A stretch of DNA of 64,000 nt, taken from contig JAGTJU010000005.1 of NCBI GenBank assembly GCA_022184915.1, positions 124,001 through 188,000 of the forward strand. The letters are read 5' to 3'. This DNA comes from Myxococcales bacterium. GTDB lineage: Bacteria; Myxococcota_A; Polyangia; Fen-1088. A program made the translations under genes and the position numbers. The notes under the pieces are model-generated. The model worked only from the letters and a program-made list of their open reading frames with translations. It was not told the DNA's origin and made no database searches. This document shows, one piece after another, positions 54,732-63,685 of this stretch (positions are counted from its first letter, which is position 1; every line of letters starts with the position of its first letter).

Positions 54732-55799
54732 TCACGGCAACGTGAAGACAAAGCTTTGGTCCGGTGAAGAGATGAGCTGATCTCGAGCCGGAGAGTACGC
54801 CAGCACGCGGACGGTTCGGCTGTCCTGCAGGAACTCGAGGAGCCGCATGAACGCGTCGCCCCCGCGGCTTTGGGTCTGATAGTTCGCGAGGATTTGGTGG
54901 CACTCCGTTCCAACATCCGTGCGGCTGACGAGGTGTCCGGTTCCATCACCCAACACGTGACCGCTGAGAGTGAGGACGAAGCGGTGGTGTCGCACGAGCT
55001 TTTGCCAGATCTCCTCGCCGTCGTTCACCCGGCCAGGCGTGGGGTAGCTGTGAGGGTTGTGCCGCTGGTCGCGATGAGGGTCGCTCTGGTCCTGCCGTCG
55101 GTCGTCGTGATCGAGGTAGGCGTGGGTGGCGAGGATGCCGAGCCGCTCGGGATACCGGCGCATCACCTGATTCGCCCACGACAACACCTCGTCCCGCGGG
55201 CCCCACTCGAGCGCCAGCAAGACGAAGGCGTGCCGCCCGATGGAAAACAGGTGGGCGGTGTTCTCGAGGTGCCCCCCCTCGAACGCCTCGGCGAACGTGG
55301 GCATCGCCGCCGCCCGGGTGAACGAGAGGTGCTGGTTCAAGGGGGTGTCGCGGGTGTTCGCCAGGCCCCCTTCACCGTAATCGTGATTTCCCGGCACGAT
55401 CGCCAGGGGCACGACGCCGTGCAGGCGCTGCAAGGCGGCCTCAGCCACCCGCCATTCGGTTTCGGTGTTCTCGTGAACGATGTCGCCGAGATGAATGGCG
55501 TAACGGATGTCGAGTCGGAAGGCGTTCTCGGCGAGAAACGCGGTTTGAGCGCGAAACAGCTCCGGGTGCTTCAAGGCGTAGATTTGTGTGTCGGGCAACA
55601 CGGCCACCAGGGACGATCCGGGAGCCAACGCCGCGTGCAGGGGGCTTGTTGACAGCGCCGTCAGGTGCGCGTGCTGCGTCTTCGGCGGTAAGCCCCCCGA
55701 CGATTGCCCCCAGGCCCACCCGATCACGAGGCCCAAAGTCAGCACGAACGCCGCGCGGCGGCTCGTCCGTGCGACGAAGCTTTGGCGGGGCTTGGACAT
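54732..55799 (-). CDS. Exported calcineurin-like metallophosphoesterase
   Basis: 355 residues. A signal peptide or anchor (RRAAFVLTLGLVIGWAWG) starts the protein, with twin Arg before it. The metallophosphoesterase motifs are LPDTQ (Asp70), HLGDIVHE (Asp106), GNHDYG (137-142), THAYLDHDD and GHVLGDG near residue 280. The complete set supports a two-metal active site. It is first in a minus-strand set with the ASST-like lipoprotein (7 bases downstream of its stop) and the propeller. Substrate unknown. Confidence 0.9.
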   Translation of the reverse strand: MSKPRQSFVARTSRRAAFVLTLGLVIGWAWGQSSGGLPPKTQHAHLTALSTSPLHAALAPGSSLVAVLPDTQIYALKHPELFRAQTAFLAENAFRLDIRYAIHLGDIVHENTETEWRVAEAALQRLHGVVPLAIVPGNHDYGEGGLANTRDTPLNQHLSFTRAAAMPTFAEAFEGGHLENTAHLFSIGRHAFVLLALEWGPRDEVLSWANQVMRRYPERLGILATHAYLDHDDRRQDQSDPHRDQRHNPHSYPTPGRVNDGEEIWQKLVRHHRFVLTLSGHVLGDGTGHLVSRTDVGTECHQILANYQTQSRGGDAFMRLLEFLQDSRTVRVLAYSPARDQLISSPDQSFVFTLP

Positions 55800-55904
55800 G
55801 GGGCCACACGCTAAAGCGCTCCCTGGAAGCCTTGATGGCCCCCAAGAAAACGCTGCGTGAGGACTTGGTTGCGGCCCTGCAACGGACCCGCGGTTCCCGC
55901 CACC

Positions 55905-56993
55905 TTAGCGATCGTCTTGGCGATCAGCAGGCGGCGGGGGGCCGAAGAGGCCACCGCTTGGCACCCTCAGCTGGGGGCTCGGCGGAGGGCTGGCGGCGGG
56001 ATAGGGAGGCGCATGAGTCCACGGCGCGGGCGGCGCCGTCAAGCCAGGACTTGGAGGGCGTGTGGCCCACGGTGCGGGCGGGTCCGTCAAGCCAGGGCTC
56101 GGAGGGCGTGTGGCCCACGGTGCGGGCGGGTCTGTCAGCCCAGGGCTCGGGGGGCGTGTCGCCCACGGCGCGGGGGGCTCCGTCAAGCCGGGGCTCGGGG
56201 GGCGCGTGGCCCACGGCGCGGGGGGCTCCGTGGCACCGCCTCGCAACCGCTGCCCCGAGGGCCCAGCACCCGCTTCGTCCCGAGGCTGCCGCCCCGCTCC
56301 TGCCAAAGTCACCGCCGCCACGGGCACCACCCAGTCGGGGTGTTGCGCTGCGCTTGGCTCGTAGGCCTCGGGCTCCGCCCCTTCGTCCAAGACGAGAGCA
56401 GGGGTCTCGCCGGGCGCTGGCGCCTCACCGGGCGCTGACGCCTCGCCGGGCGCTGGCGTTCGTGGGCCTTCGCCCGGAGGGGGGGGCCCGGGGGCTGGCT
56501 CACCGCCCCCAGACAGCCTGGGGCCTTCCGAAAGAGGGGGGGCGTCTTCGTCGGGCACGTCGCCGGCGTCGGGGAGGGGCACGAGCGGTGGGGCCAGCGG
56601 TTCCTGGGGAACCGGCGCGGGGTCATCCTGGGACGTCGTAGGCCCCGCGTCCGCCGGCGCCAGCAGCTGTGCGAAAGCGGAAGGGGACGGAAAGCCACCC
56701 GCATCGGGCCCTGTGGCAGGCAAGATAGGAAGCTCGGTCTCGGCCACCTGGGCGCGCGCGGCGCCTTCTCTCGAGGACGTGTTCCTGCCGCCAGAGGCCA
56801 GCTCTTTTCCCACGGACGACGCACGCTCCACGTGCTGCCGGAGGGGGCCTCCCACACCGTGACGAAGCACCAGCAACACGGCGCCCACTGCCGCAGCCGC
56901 CAAGACGGCAAACCCGATCAGCGCCACGGTGACCACGAGGGGCCGGCTGGGTGCGTCGGCCCTGTCCCCGTCGTGGCTCCCGCGGGAAGACAT
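55905..56993 (-). CDS. Pro-rich single-pass membrane protein with 16-residue repeats
   Basis: 362 residues. One transmembrane helix at about 20-44 (VVTVALIGFAVLAAAAVGAVLL). The rest is Pro, Ala, Gly and Glu-rich. Near the C-terminus are four to five tandem copies of PPAPWATRPPSPGLT/D plus one residue. The GC-rich DNA is open in other frames too; I chose this frame for its initial membrane segment and clear start. An alternative ORF on the plus strand (55586-56641) has no such features but cannot be fully excluded. Function unknown. Confidence 0.55.
   Translation of the reverse strand: MSSRGSHDGDRADAPSRPLVVTVALIGFAVLAAAAVGAVLLVLRHGVGGPLRQHVERASSVGKELASGGRNTSSREGAARAQVAETELPILPATGPDAGGFPSPSAFAQLLAPADAGPTTSQDDPAPVPQEPLAPPLVPLPDAGDVPDEDAPPLSEGPRLSGGGEPAPGPPPPGEGPRTPAPGEASAPGEAPAPGETPALVLDEGAEPEAYEPSAAQHPDWVVPVAAVTLAGAGRQPRDEAGAGPSGQRLRGGATEPPAPWATRPPSPGLTEPPAPWATRPPSPGLTDPPAPWATRPPSPGLTDPPAPWATRPPSPGLTAPPAPWTHAPPYPAASPPPSPQLRVPSGGLFGPPPPADRQDDR
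56018..56236. repeat. 48-bp tandem repeat, 4 to 5 copies
   Basis: A 48-base unit is repeated head to tail with small differences; on the minus strand it encodes PPAPWATRPPSPGLT plus one variable residue per copy (E, E, D, D, A). Because the unit is a multiple of three, copy number changes keep the frame. The copies differ mainly at single bases, so the array is probably recent. Confidence 0.8.
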
Positions 56994-57087
56994 GTGCCAA
57001 GCCTAACACACGGACCTCGGTGAATCGGCCCAGCGGATCCGGCAGGCCCGAGCCGGTGAGGCGACGAGCCTCGGCGCAGGAGGTCAG

Positions 57088-58524
57088 CTAGCGGTGCAAG
57101 AGCTCCAAACGACCCTCGAGTGACACGGGACCGTCCTTGCCTTGTATCGAAGCGAGCCCCACGCGATCGATGGACACGCCCATGGCCTGAGCCAACGACA
57201 CGAGCAGGTGGTTGTGCGGTTTGCCGACCCGGCGATCGTCTGTGTACGAGGGCGCGGAGGCTGGGAACCGAAGCTCGTTCGGGAAGAAGTGATACTGCCC
57301 CGTCCTGAACGCGCCATTGGCCCCACCCACCAAAATGGCAGGCCAGGGCGCATGGGCGTGGTTGCCATCGGCGAGTTCACTTCCCCAGAACAACACCGAA
57401 CTGTCGAGCAGCGTGCCCCCGGCCCCATTCGGCATCGCATCCAAAGCGTCAGCCCACTTCGCCAAGTCGTCCATGTTCATGCGATCGTATTTCTGCATGA
57501 CGACCTTGGCACCAGGTTCCACGTTGGCCCGGTGGGCGTAGTCGTTGTGCAGGTCGCCTTTGGCCCCCAGCATGGACTTGGGCACCTCGAACTGCCGGAA
57601 GTGAAAAACACGTGTGAGGTCACACGCAAACGCCGCGGCGGCCAGGCGCACAATCGCCTGATTGGCCGCCGTGTAGTGAGGGATGTCATCCCCGTTCCAT
57701 CCAATGCCGACCTCCACAGGGGCAGGCCCTTCACACTGCAGCGTCGCCAGCCTCTGGATGGTGTTTTCGAGATCGCGCACCAGGTCTTGATGCGCGGAGA
57801 GCCGACGCTTGTCGCTCGCCGAAAGGTTGGCGGACAGGCGCACAGTTTCGGACTTCACCAAATCAAGCACGCTGCCCTGGTTCGCCGTCACGAGGCTTGG
57901 AGGTGTTGGCCCCCCCTTTGAAACACCTCCGAACAAGCGGCTCGTCAGCTTCGGCAGATCGTATTCCAGCGGCACCTTCTCGATGGCACCTGCGCGGTCA
58001 GCGTAGACGAAGTGATGAAAGGGAAAAGGCCGGTTGAGGCGCCCCACGAAAACGGAGGTGAACTCGGTGAGCGAGGCCTCTCGTTTGCGCAGGGCCGACG
58101 CGACGATCTGGTCGAGGGAAGCGCTGGCCGCCAATGACTTGACCCCATCGAAGGTGCTCACCCCGCGGTTGCCTGTCAGCAATGCCAAGTGCCCACGTGC
58201 GTGGTCGTCCCCCTCCTTGTCGTCGAAGGACACGTAGTGGCTGAGCCCTTCGATGATGATGAGCTTGTTGCGATGACGCCACAGCGGACGTAGAGCCGGC
58301 GAGAAGTCGGACTCGGCCATGTCCGCCAAAGAGAACGACCACGCCTTGTCCGTGGGCAAGGCGCCCTTGCGAAAGAAAAAACCGTCGGCCACGACACCGT
58401 GATCGGTGGAAAGAATGCCAAGCCTCGTCGGGGGCCCGGCCGCATGCGCAGCGCCCCGTCTGCCCGCCCATGCCGACGCAAAGCCCGTCAAGCCCGCCGC
58501 CTGGAGCAGCCGCCTTCGGTTCAT
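57088..58524 (-). CDS. DUF1552 exported protein
   Basis: 478 residues. A Tat-type start (MNRRRLLQAAGLTGFASAWA, residues 1-20) is followed by the DUF1552 body: LSTDHGVVADGFFF, IIIEGLSHY, a middle helical part and VLFWGSELADGNHAHAPWPAILVGGANG, KPHNHLLVSLAQAMGV near the end. These proteins belong to the DUF1501/sulfatase-like superfamily in Planctomycetes and Myxococcota and are usually paired with a DUF1592-type partner, as here. Function unknown. Its ATG overlaps the partner's stop. Confidence 0.92.
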   Translation of the reverse strand: MNRRRLLQAAGLTGFASAWAGRRGAAHAAGPPTRLGILSTDHGVVADGFFFRKGALPTDKAWSFSLADMAESDFSPALRPLWRHRNKLIIIEGLSHYVSFDDKEGDDHARGHLALLTGNRGVSTFDGVKSLAASASLDQIVASALRKREASLTEFTSVFVGRLNRPFPFHHFVYADRAGAIEKVPLEYDLPKLTSRLFGGVSKGGPTPPSLVTANQGSVLDLVKSETVRLSANLSASDKRRLSAHQDLVRDLENTIQRLATLQCEGPAPVEVGIGWNGDDIPHYTAANQAIVRLAAAAFACDLTRVFHFRQFEVPKSMLGAKGDLHNDYAHRANVEPGAKVVMQKYDRMNMDDLAKWADALDAMPNGAGGTLLDSSVLFWGSELADGNHAHAPWPAILVGGANGAFRTGQYHFFPNELRFPASAPSYTDDRRVGKPHNHLLVSLAQAMGVSIDRVGLASIQGKDGPVSLEGRLELLHR

Positions 58525-60183
58525 GGTGCCACCTCCTGCTTCACGAACATCGGGTCCGTGGCAATGTCGCGCATGAGCGCCCGAAGCTCCGTGCTGGGGT
58601 TGACCACCTCAGCCAACCGTTCTTGCCAGCATTCGTCCTGGGCATAACCCGCACCGCCCATGGCGTAGTGGGAGAAGAATCGTGCCACACAACCAAGATA
58701 AGTAGGCTCTTTCGCCAGCGCCTCTGCGAACGCTCGTGCCCCGGAAACGGGCCCCTCGAGCACGACCCCCGTGGCATCAACCGCCCTTTGGCCATCCTTG
58801 TCTCGGTAGCGCCCAAGGGTATCGAAGTTTTCGAAGGGGTAGCCGTGGTAGTTGATGAGCGTGTGGCACGATTTACAGCGATCCACTTCGGTCTTCGCCA
58901 CGTAGGCCTGCCGGTTGGTCGACCCTTCCGGAATGGCGGGCGGCGTGACGTCCACGCCCGCCTCAGGATTGGGGATGCGCTGGCAGAGCAAGCGGCCCAA
59001 CACGAAGACCCCTCGCAGCACGGGCGATGGGGCGAGAGGATGCGCATGGCTCGCAAGGAACGCTGACTGAGTCAGGATGCCGGCGCTCCGCTCTTCGGGA
59101 AGGGTGCGACGGACCCAGCCTTCAGGGGGAGGCGCCACCCCGTAAAGCGGAGCCAGCCGCGCATCCACGAACGAGGTGCGCGACGTGACGAGGTCAGCAA
59201 GCGAGCCGCCCTCCTCGAAAAGAGTGCCGACAAACCGCCGCGCCTCCTCCCGCATGGGATAGCGCAACTCGCCGAACGCGTCCTCCGGTAGCTTGTTGAC
59301 CCGGTCCAGCCGATCGATGTCCAGCCATTGCCGGGCGATGTCCTCGAAGGCGGTGCGCGCGCGCTCCGAAGCGACGAGGCGAGCCACCTGCGCGGCCACA
59401 CCCTCTTTCGTGTCGAGCTGTCCGTCCTCCGCCGCTGCGAGCAGTTCGTCGTCCGGTCCGGATTGCCAAAGAAAAAACGACAACCGGCTCGCCACATCGT
59501 AGCCATGCGCCGCGCCCCCGTTCGCCCACTCGAAATGGTAAAGGAATTGAGGCGACACCAGCATTGCCTGCACGGTGAGCTGGACCGAAGCCTGCCAGGC
59601 CTCATCGGAGGCCACACCTGGCGTCTGCGCGAAGAACCGCCCATAGGCCGTCTCCTCTTCCGATGAAAGCGGCCGACGGAAAACGCGGCGTCCGAACTCG
59701 CGAACGAAGCGTTGTCCGCAGGACAAGCGGTCTTGGACCTGCGGGCCACACCCAAGCGGCGCGATCGCGCTCTCGGCCTTGGCCTGCGCCACGGTCTGCG
59801 CCACGGCGAAGGCGTCACGCCACCACAGGTTGTTGGGGCCAAGCGCCTCGGCGTTGTTCTCGAAGCCGCCGGCCGAGGGGTCATCGGGAAGCTCGAGGGC
59901 GATCCCGGAAAGATCGCCGAAAAGGCTCTTCAGAACCCGCAGGTGTTCAGTGCGGCTGAGGCGCTTGAGCGGAACCGCCCCCGGCGAGGCCACCGCGCAG
60001 GCTCGGGGCGCGCCCTGTCCCCCCGCTCCGCCGCCGGCTGGAGCGCCGGCAGCGCCGGAGGGTGTGCCCCCCCCCGCCACCGGCCCGAAGGTCAGGGTCC
60101 ACGTCGGACTGTGAGTCAGCCACGCTGCCCGTGCAGGCAGCACCCACCAGCAGGCAGAGACTCGCAAAAAGCCGATTTTGCAT
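58521..60183 (-). CDS. DUF1592/DUF1588/DUF1585 cytochrome-like lipoprotein with a homopolymer frameshift
   Basis: The open frame of the body runs from about 60075 to 58521 with DUF1587/1595/1592/1588/1585 elements: LKRLSRTEHLRVLKSLFGD, FARRVFRRPLS-like REFGRRVFRRPLS, YHFEW, ARQWLDIDRLD, FLASHAHPLAPSPVLRG, VDRCKSCHTLINYHGYPFENFD (CxxCH) and FFSHYAMGG. In that frame the N-terminus is not a signal. In the adjacent frame, ATG 60183 gives MQNRLFASLCLLVGAACTGS, a lipoprotein signal ending in a Gly run. A G9 tract (60075-60067, C9 on plus) joins them: eight Gs would give one continuous lipoprotein of about 550 residues. See findings. Confidence 0.8.
60067..60075. repeat. C9/G9 homopolymer at the frameshift point
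   Basis: Nine Cs on the plus strand (G9 on the coding strand) sit in the Gly linker of the DUF1592 gene, exactly where the signal-peptide frame must change to the body frame. Deleting one base joins them. Confidence 0.95.
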
Positions 60184-60422
60184 CCGTGCGGAACTTCTTT
60201 CGGTGCAGCAGGCGCCGAATAGCGCCATGCGCCATGGAGAGCAAGGCGAACATACAATTGTACATGTGCATGGAGCCCCAAGAGCTTCACAAAGCGCAAT
60301 TTCGTCGGGGAGCGAGGGGAGGCTGGCCCCCCCGGCGCGATGGGGGAGGTCGCGCGCCCAGATCTTTCGGTCGAATCGTGCGTTCAACACCTGGACACAA
60401 CAAGCCGAAAGGAAGTCCTCAG
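60184..60422. promoter_or_regulatory. Divergent control region with TACAATTGTA palindrome
   Basis: About 240 bases between two divergently transcribed exported-protein genes. TACAATTGTA (60253-60262) is a perfect palindrome containing TACAAT in both directions, a possible pair of -10 elements. I see no convincing -35 elements. The rest holds nothing recognised. Confidence 0.35.
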
Positions 60423-61802
60423 ATGAACCCGCAGACGCCGAAACGCATGGTCGCTCTTTGTCTCCTGGCGCTTACCTCGGCCCCCCTCCCGGTGGCCGCG
60501 CAGCCCGCCCGAGGGGCCGACCCCGACCTGGACTACCGCCGGAGGGTCCAGCAGGTGGCGAACATGACCAATGACCCCGAGGCGCGCGCGCTCGCCCGCC
60601 AGCACGAGCTGGCCCTGCTCAACGTTCTATGGGAGGACACCGGACGCTGGCAAGGCAGCAGCCTGGGGCCGAACATCAGCGACGTCACCATCGAAGTCGA
60701 GATGAAGACCCCGCGGGGGCGCTCGGCCACGGCGCTGATGCCCGTGCTGCGGCCCCCGAACTTCAGGGACACAACGGGCGACGTGGCCCTCGACAAGATT
60801 TGGTTGCCGGTGGGCAACGAAAAAGAGGGCGCCCCCCTCGCACACATCACGCTCGCCGCGTTCCTCGCGGACCCCACGCGCTACATGAGTCTGCCGCTCG
60901 AAGGCCGCATCCAGGGCGGCAGCTTGCTGGCCAAACGGGACACGCACGCGCTCGTCAGTGCCCAAGCCACGTTTTTGCCCATTCCCCAGGACGGGCAAGC
61001 GACGTTCTGGCCCGTCATCTTCAACTACCAATCGTCGCGGCGAAACCCCGCGGTGCTGACCCTGCTGGTCACCCGGCAAGGTACCAGCATGACGGTCATC
61101 GACAACGCGCGCGATTCACTGCGCGGCCAAAGCTGGGGGCAGCGTTTGTTCTTCAACAAAGCCGGGCAGAGGTCGCCGCTCACGGCCGAGCGCTTGAGCT
61201 CCGTGAAGGCCACGGGCGTGACGGCCAACGGGGAGAGCGCCGATAGCCTGGGGGAAGACGCCAACCTCCTCATGATCATCCAGGTGCCGCTGCGCTTCCG
61301 GCAACCTCCCCTGCGCAAGCTGATGGCAGCGCCCGCCGCCAGCGGCGCCCTGATGGAGGCACCCTCCTCGGCGGCCCCGGCGGCCGAAGCCAGCCGGGCG
61401 CGCCGCTCGGACGTGGAAACCGCGGTGCTGGGCCATGGCCCGGAGCTTGGGCCCTTCACCGAGCTCGACAAGCTCACCATCAGCCGCGACCCTCGCTTCC
61501 CCGTACGTGTGACCGTTCAGTTTTATCAAGCCACATCAAACGGCGTCATCAACGCCGACAATGTCCGCACGCTGTCCGCACAGATCGAAATGGTCTATGC
61601 AAGCGCCGACTATGTGGGCTCACTGGTGGTGCCGCGCCAGGCAGACCGGCGCCGGCCCACGAACTGGGACGGCGTGGGTCCCATGCCGCCAGGCACACGC
61701 TGCGAGGACTTCCCCGGCCTTCGCGAGCGGGGTCTATGCCCGCCCGGGCACATCGGTGGGCCACTGCCGGTGATGCCTCGCCGCCGTGCAGGCATTCAGT
61801 GA
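60423..61802 (+). CDS. Exported protein of unknown function
   Basis: 459 residues from MNPQTPKRMVALCLL, with AGGAAG 7 bases upstream. A signal peptide ends near VAAQPARGA (about residue 28). The mature part has strand-rich segments, for example ISDVTIEVEMKTPRGRSATAL, LPLEGRIQGGSLLAKRD, ATFLPIPQDGQATFWPVIFNYQSS, PAVLTLLVTRQGTSMTVID, and VRVTVQFYQATSNGV. A Pro/Ala-rich linker lies at about 305-340. I do not recognise a family. It is divergent from the DUF1592 gene and convergent with the caspase gene. Confidence 0.8.
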   Translation: MNPQTPKRMVALCLLALTSAPLPVAAQPARGADPDLDYRRRVQQVANMTNDPEARALARQHELALLNVLWEDTGRWQGSSLGPNISDVTIEVEMKTPRGRSATALMPVLRPPNFRDTTGDVALDKIWLPVGNEKEGAPLAHITLAAFLADPTRYMSLPLEGRIQGGSLLAKRDTHALVSAQATFLPIPQDGQATFWPVIFNYQSSRRNPAVLTLLVTRQGTSMTVIDNARDSLRGQSWGQRLFFNKAGQRSPLTAERLSSVKATGVTANGESADSLGEDANLLMIIQVPLRFRQPPLRKLMAAPAASGALMEAPSSAAPAAEASRARRSDVETAVLGHGPELGPFTELDKLTISRDPRFPVRVTVQFYQATSNGVINADNVRTLSAQIEMVYASADYVGSLVVPRQADRRRPTNWDGVGPMPPGTRCEDFPGLRERGLCPPGHIGGPLPVMPRRRAGIQ

Positions 61803-61852
61803 GGCACACGCGGCGTGACTGAGCGCCCAACAGCCCAAACGGAGCGGCGGGG

Positions 61853-63685
61853 TCAGAACGAGGCCGCCGTTCCCACGAGGTAGGTCTCCTCGAAGCGCTC
61901 GGTATCGGGCAGGTAGGCCACCGTGACGTGGCCCTCCAGACTCCAAACCTCGGTCAGACGCAATCCCACGAGAGGAAGGGGCCGTAGCCCCACACGTTGA
62001 ACGGACCCTACCGCCCACACGGTCCCCTTGCGGGACCAAAGCTCGGAGAGCCCGTCGCTCTTTCCCTGTCTCACGAATGACTTTGCCAGCGCGACACCGA
62101 AGTTCAGCGTCACGACGCCCCGTAGGTTCCACGAGCCGCCTGCCGTGCCCACCGCGGTCCACGCCTTCAGCTCCATCTGCTGCGCACTTTGCCACTCGCC
62201 AGAACTGAGCAGCGAAACTGTAAGATTGGCAGCGTCGAAGCCGGGAAGTCCAAACCAACGAAAGTCCGATCCGAGCCCCGCCAACGTCGACACCACGAGG
62301 CGACCATCGCCTCCCCGCGCGCCGCCGACGACAGGCACGCCCAACCACCCCACCGTCTGGAAGCGTGGGGTCAGGACGGCGCTATACGCAACGGCCAGCG
62401 GCAAAGCGATGTGCCAGCGCGGAGACAAGCCGTAGCTCAGGCGCAGGAGCGCCGTGGCGCCCGAGGTGGGGTTGGCGATACGCAGGCCCGGGTCGATCAC
62501 GGGAGCGTGCCTCACCCCCAAGGCGATCTGCAGGTCCCAGGCGGCTTCGGGCGTGAACGCCGTTTCGAGGCCCTTGTGTCCGAGCCTCTCGGTCTCGAGC
62601 TCGAGCAACTCGTTCTCATCGAGCCAGGCATCTCGGCGCGCGGCGATGTTGACCTCGAGGGCGAAGATACGAGAACCTCGGTGGCGCCGCACCAGAAAGC
62701 TTCCGGGCGGCAGAGCCAAGCGCAGGCGGCGTGGACCTGCTTCGGTCTCGAGCAAGCGGGTCCCCGATCGAAGGTCCGTGACCTCCAGGGGACCTTGTCT
62801 TTGTGTGACCACCAGCAGCGAACGGTGGCGCGCCAGGGAAGCAAGCTCGAGTTCGTCTCGGCCCTTGAGGTCCATGCGGAAGCTGGGATGCTGAGGCTCT
62901 CCCGCCAAGCGCGCCGTATCCTTGACCGTCAGAGCGCGCGCATAGGCGAAGGCTTCGTGGGCCGTGATCGTTCCGTCTTCGTTGGCGTCGCCCGCGCCTC
63001 GAAGCGCCGCGATCCAGTGGTGCGTAAAGAATGATCCTTGGAGGAGCTCCGACTCGTGAGCGTTCTCGACGCCCGAGCTGGAGGCGATGAGAATGGCGCC
63101 TTCACTGCTGAGCGCCGACGGCAAATCGACATCGAAAGGCTCCGCAGGAGCAAGACCCTTGCTTCCTGTCCAGCCGCCCCCCCGACAGGCATCGATGATG
63201 CCCAACCGCACGGCGGCGCGCCCATCGGAGAGCTTCGCCTGCAACTGCGCCACGGGCAGGGGTTTGCCTCCGGGATAAAGTTCGTTCGCGTTGGCGTGCC
63301 CCGAATAGAAGAACACGAGCAGCGCCTGGCGATCGGCGTGCGAAGCCGCCTGCACCAAGCCACGCTCGACGGCATCCAGCACCACCTTGGGCTCCGGGTC
63401 TCGAAGAACGATGACGTTCTTGCGAGGAAACCCGCCCGTCTCGGCCAAGACCTCGGCGAACGCGTCTGCGTCCCGATGCGCGTACCTCAGTGTGGCACGC
63501 CCCTGGGGAGCCGCGTTCGCTCCCACCACCACGGCGTAGCGAAACACGTCGGTCTCACCCGCCTCCGCCCTGGCGGAGCGTTCAGACACGATTCCAGCCG
63601 CAAGCACCACCATCAGGAGGAAGAGAAAAGCCGTCGCTCCGCCCCCCTTGCGCCGGCGCAGCTTCAAGCGCCGCCACCAGGTCAT
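61853..63685 (-). CDS. Caspase-family protease with EF-hand, PEGA-like and beta-barrel regions
   Basis: 610 residues from MTWWRRLKLRRRKGG. A signal or anchor follows the basic start (FLFLLMVVLAAGIV). The caspase (C14) domain spans about 48-225, with H130 in FYSGHANANELY and C167 in IIDACRGGG, the catalytic dyad. A canonical EF-hand loop comes next: D233-x-N235-x-D237-G-T239-I-x3-E244. About 285-350 is PEGA-like. From about 380 the protein is strand-rich with amphipathic segments and ends in a terminal Phe (VGTAASF), the outer-membrane barrel signal. The ATG overlaps the upstream gene's stop (ATGA). Confidence 0.85.
   Translation of the reverse strand: MTWWRRLKLRRRKGGGATAFLFLLMVVLAAGIVSERSARAEAGETDVFRYAVVVGANAAPQGRATLRYAHRDADAFAEVLAETGGFPRKNVIVLRDPEPKVVLDAVERGLVQAASHADRQALLVFFYSGHANANELYPGGKPLPVAQLQAKLSDGRAAVRLGIIDACRGGGWTGSKGLAPAEPFDVDLPSALSSEGAILIASSSGVENAHESELLQGSFFTHHWIAALRGAGDANEDGTITAHEAFAYARALTVKDTARLAGEPQHPSFRMDLKGRDELELASLARHRSLLVVTQRQGPLEVTDLRSGTRLLETEAGPRRLRLALPPGSFLVRRHRGSRIFALEVNIAARRDAWLDENELLELETERLGHKGLETAFTPEAAWDLQIALGVRHAPVIDPGLRIANPTSGATALLRLSYGLSPRWHIALPLAVAYSAVLTPRFQTVGWLGVPVVGGARGGDGRLVVSTLAGLGSDFRWFGLPGFDAANLTVSLLSSGEWQSAQQMELKAWTAVGTAGGSWNLRGVVTLNFGVALAKSFVRQGKSDGLSELWSRKGTVWAVGSVQRVGLRPLPLVGLRLTEVWSLEGHVTVAYLPDTERFEETYLVGTAASF

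Noticed and set aside
55586-56641. 351-residue plus-strand open frame over the tandem repeats
   Set aside because: No signal, membrane or domain feature; the repeat is open in several frames because of its composition. Kept as an uncertain alternative to the minus-strand gene.
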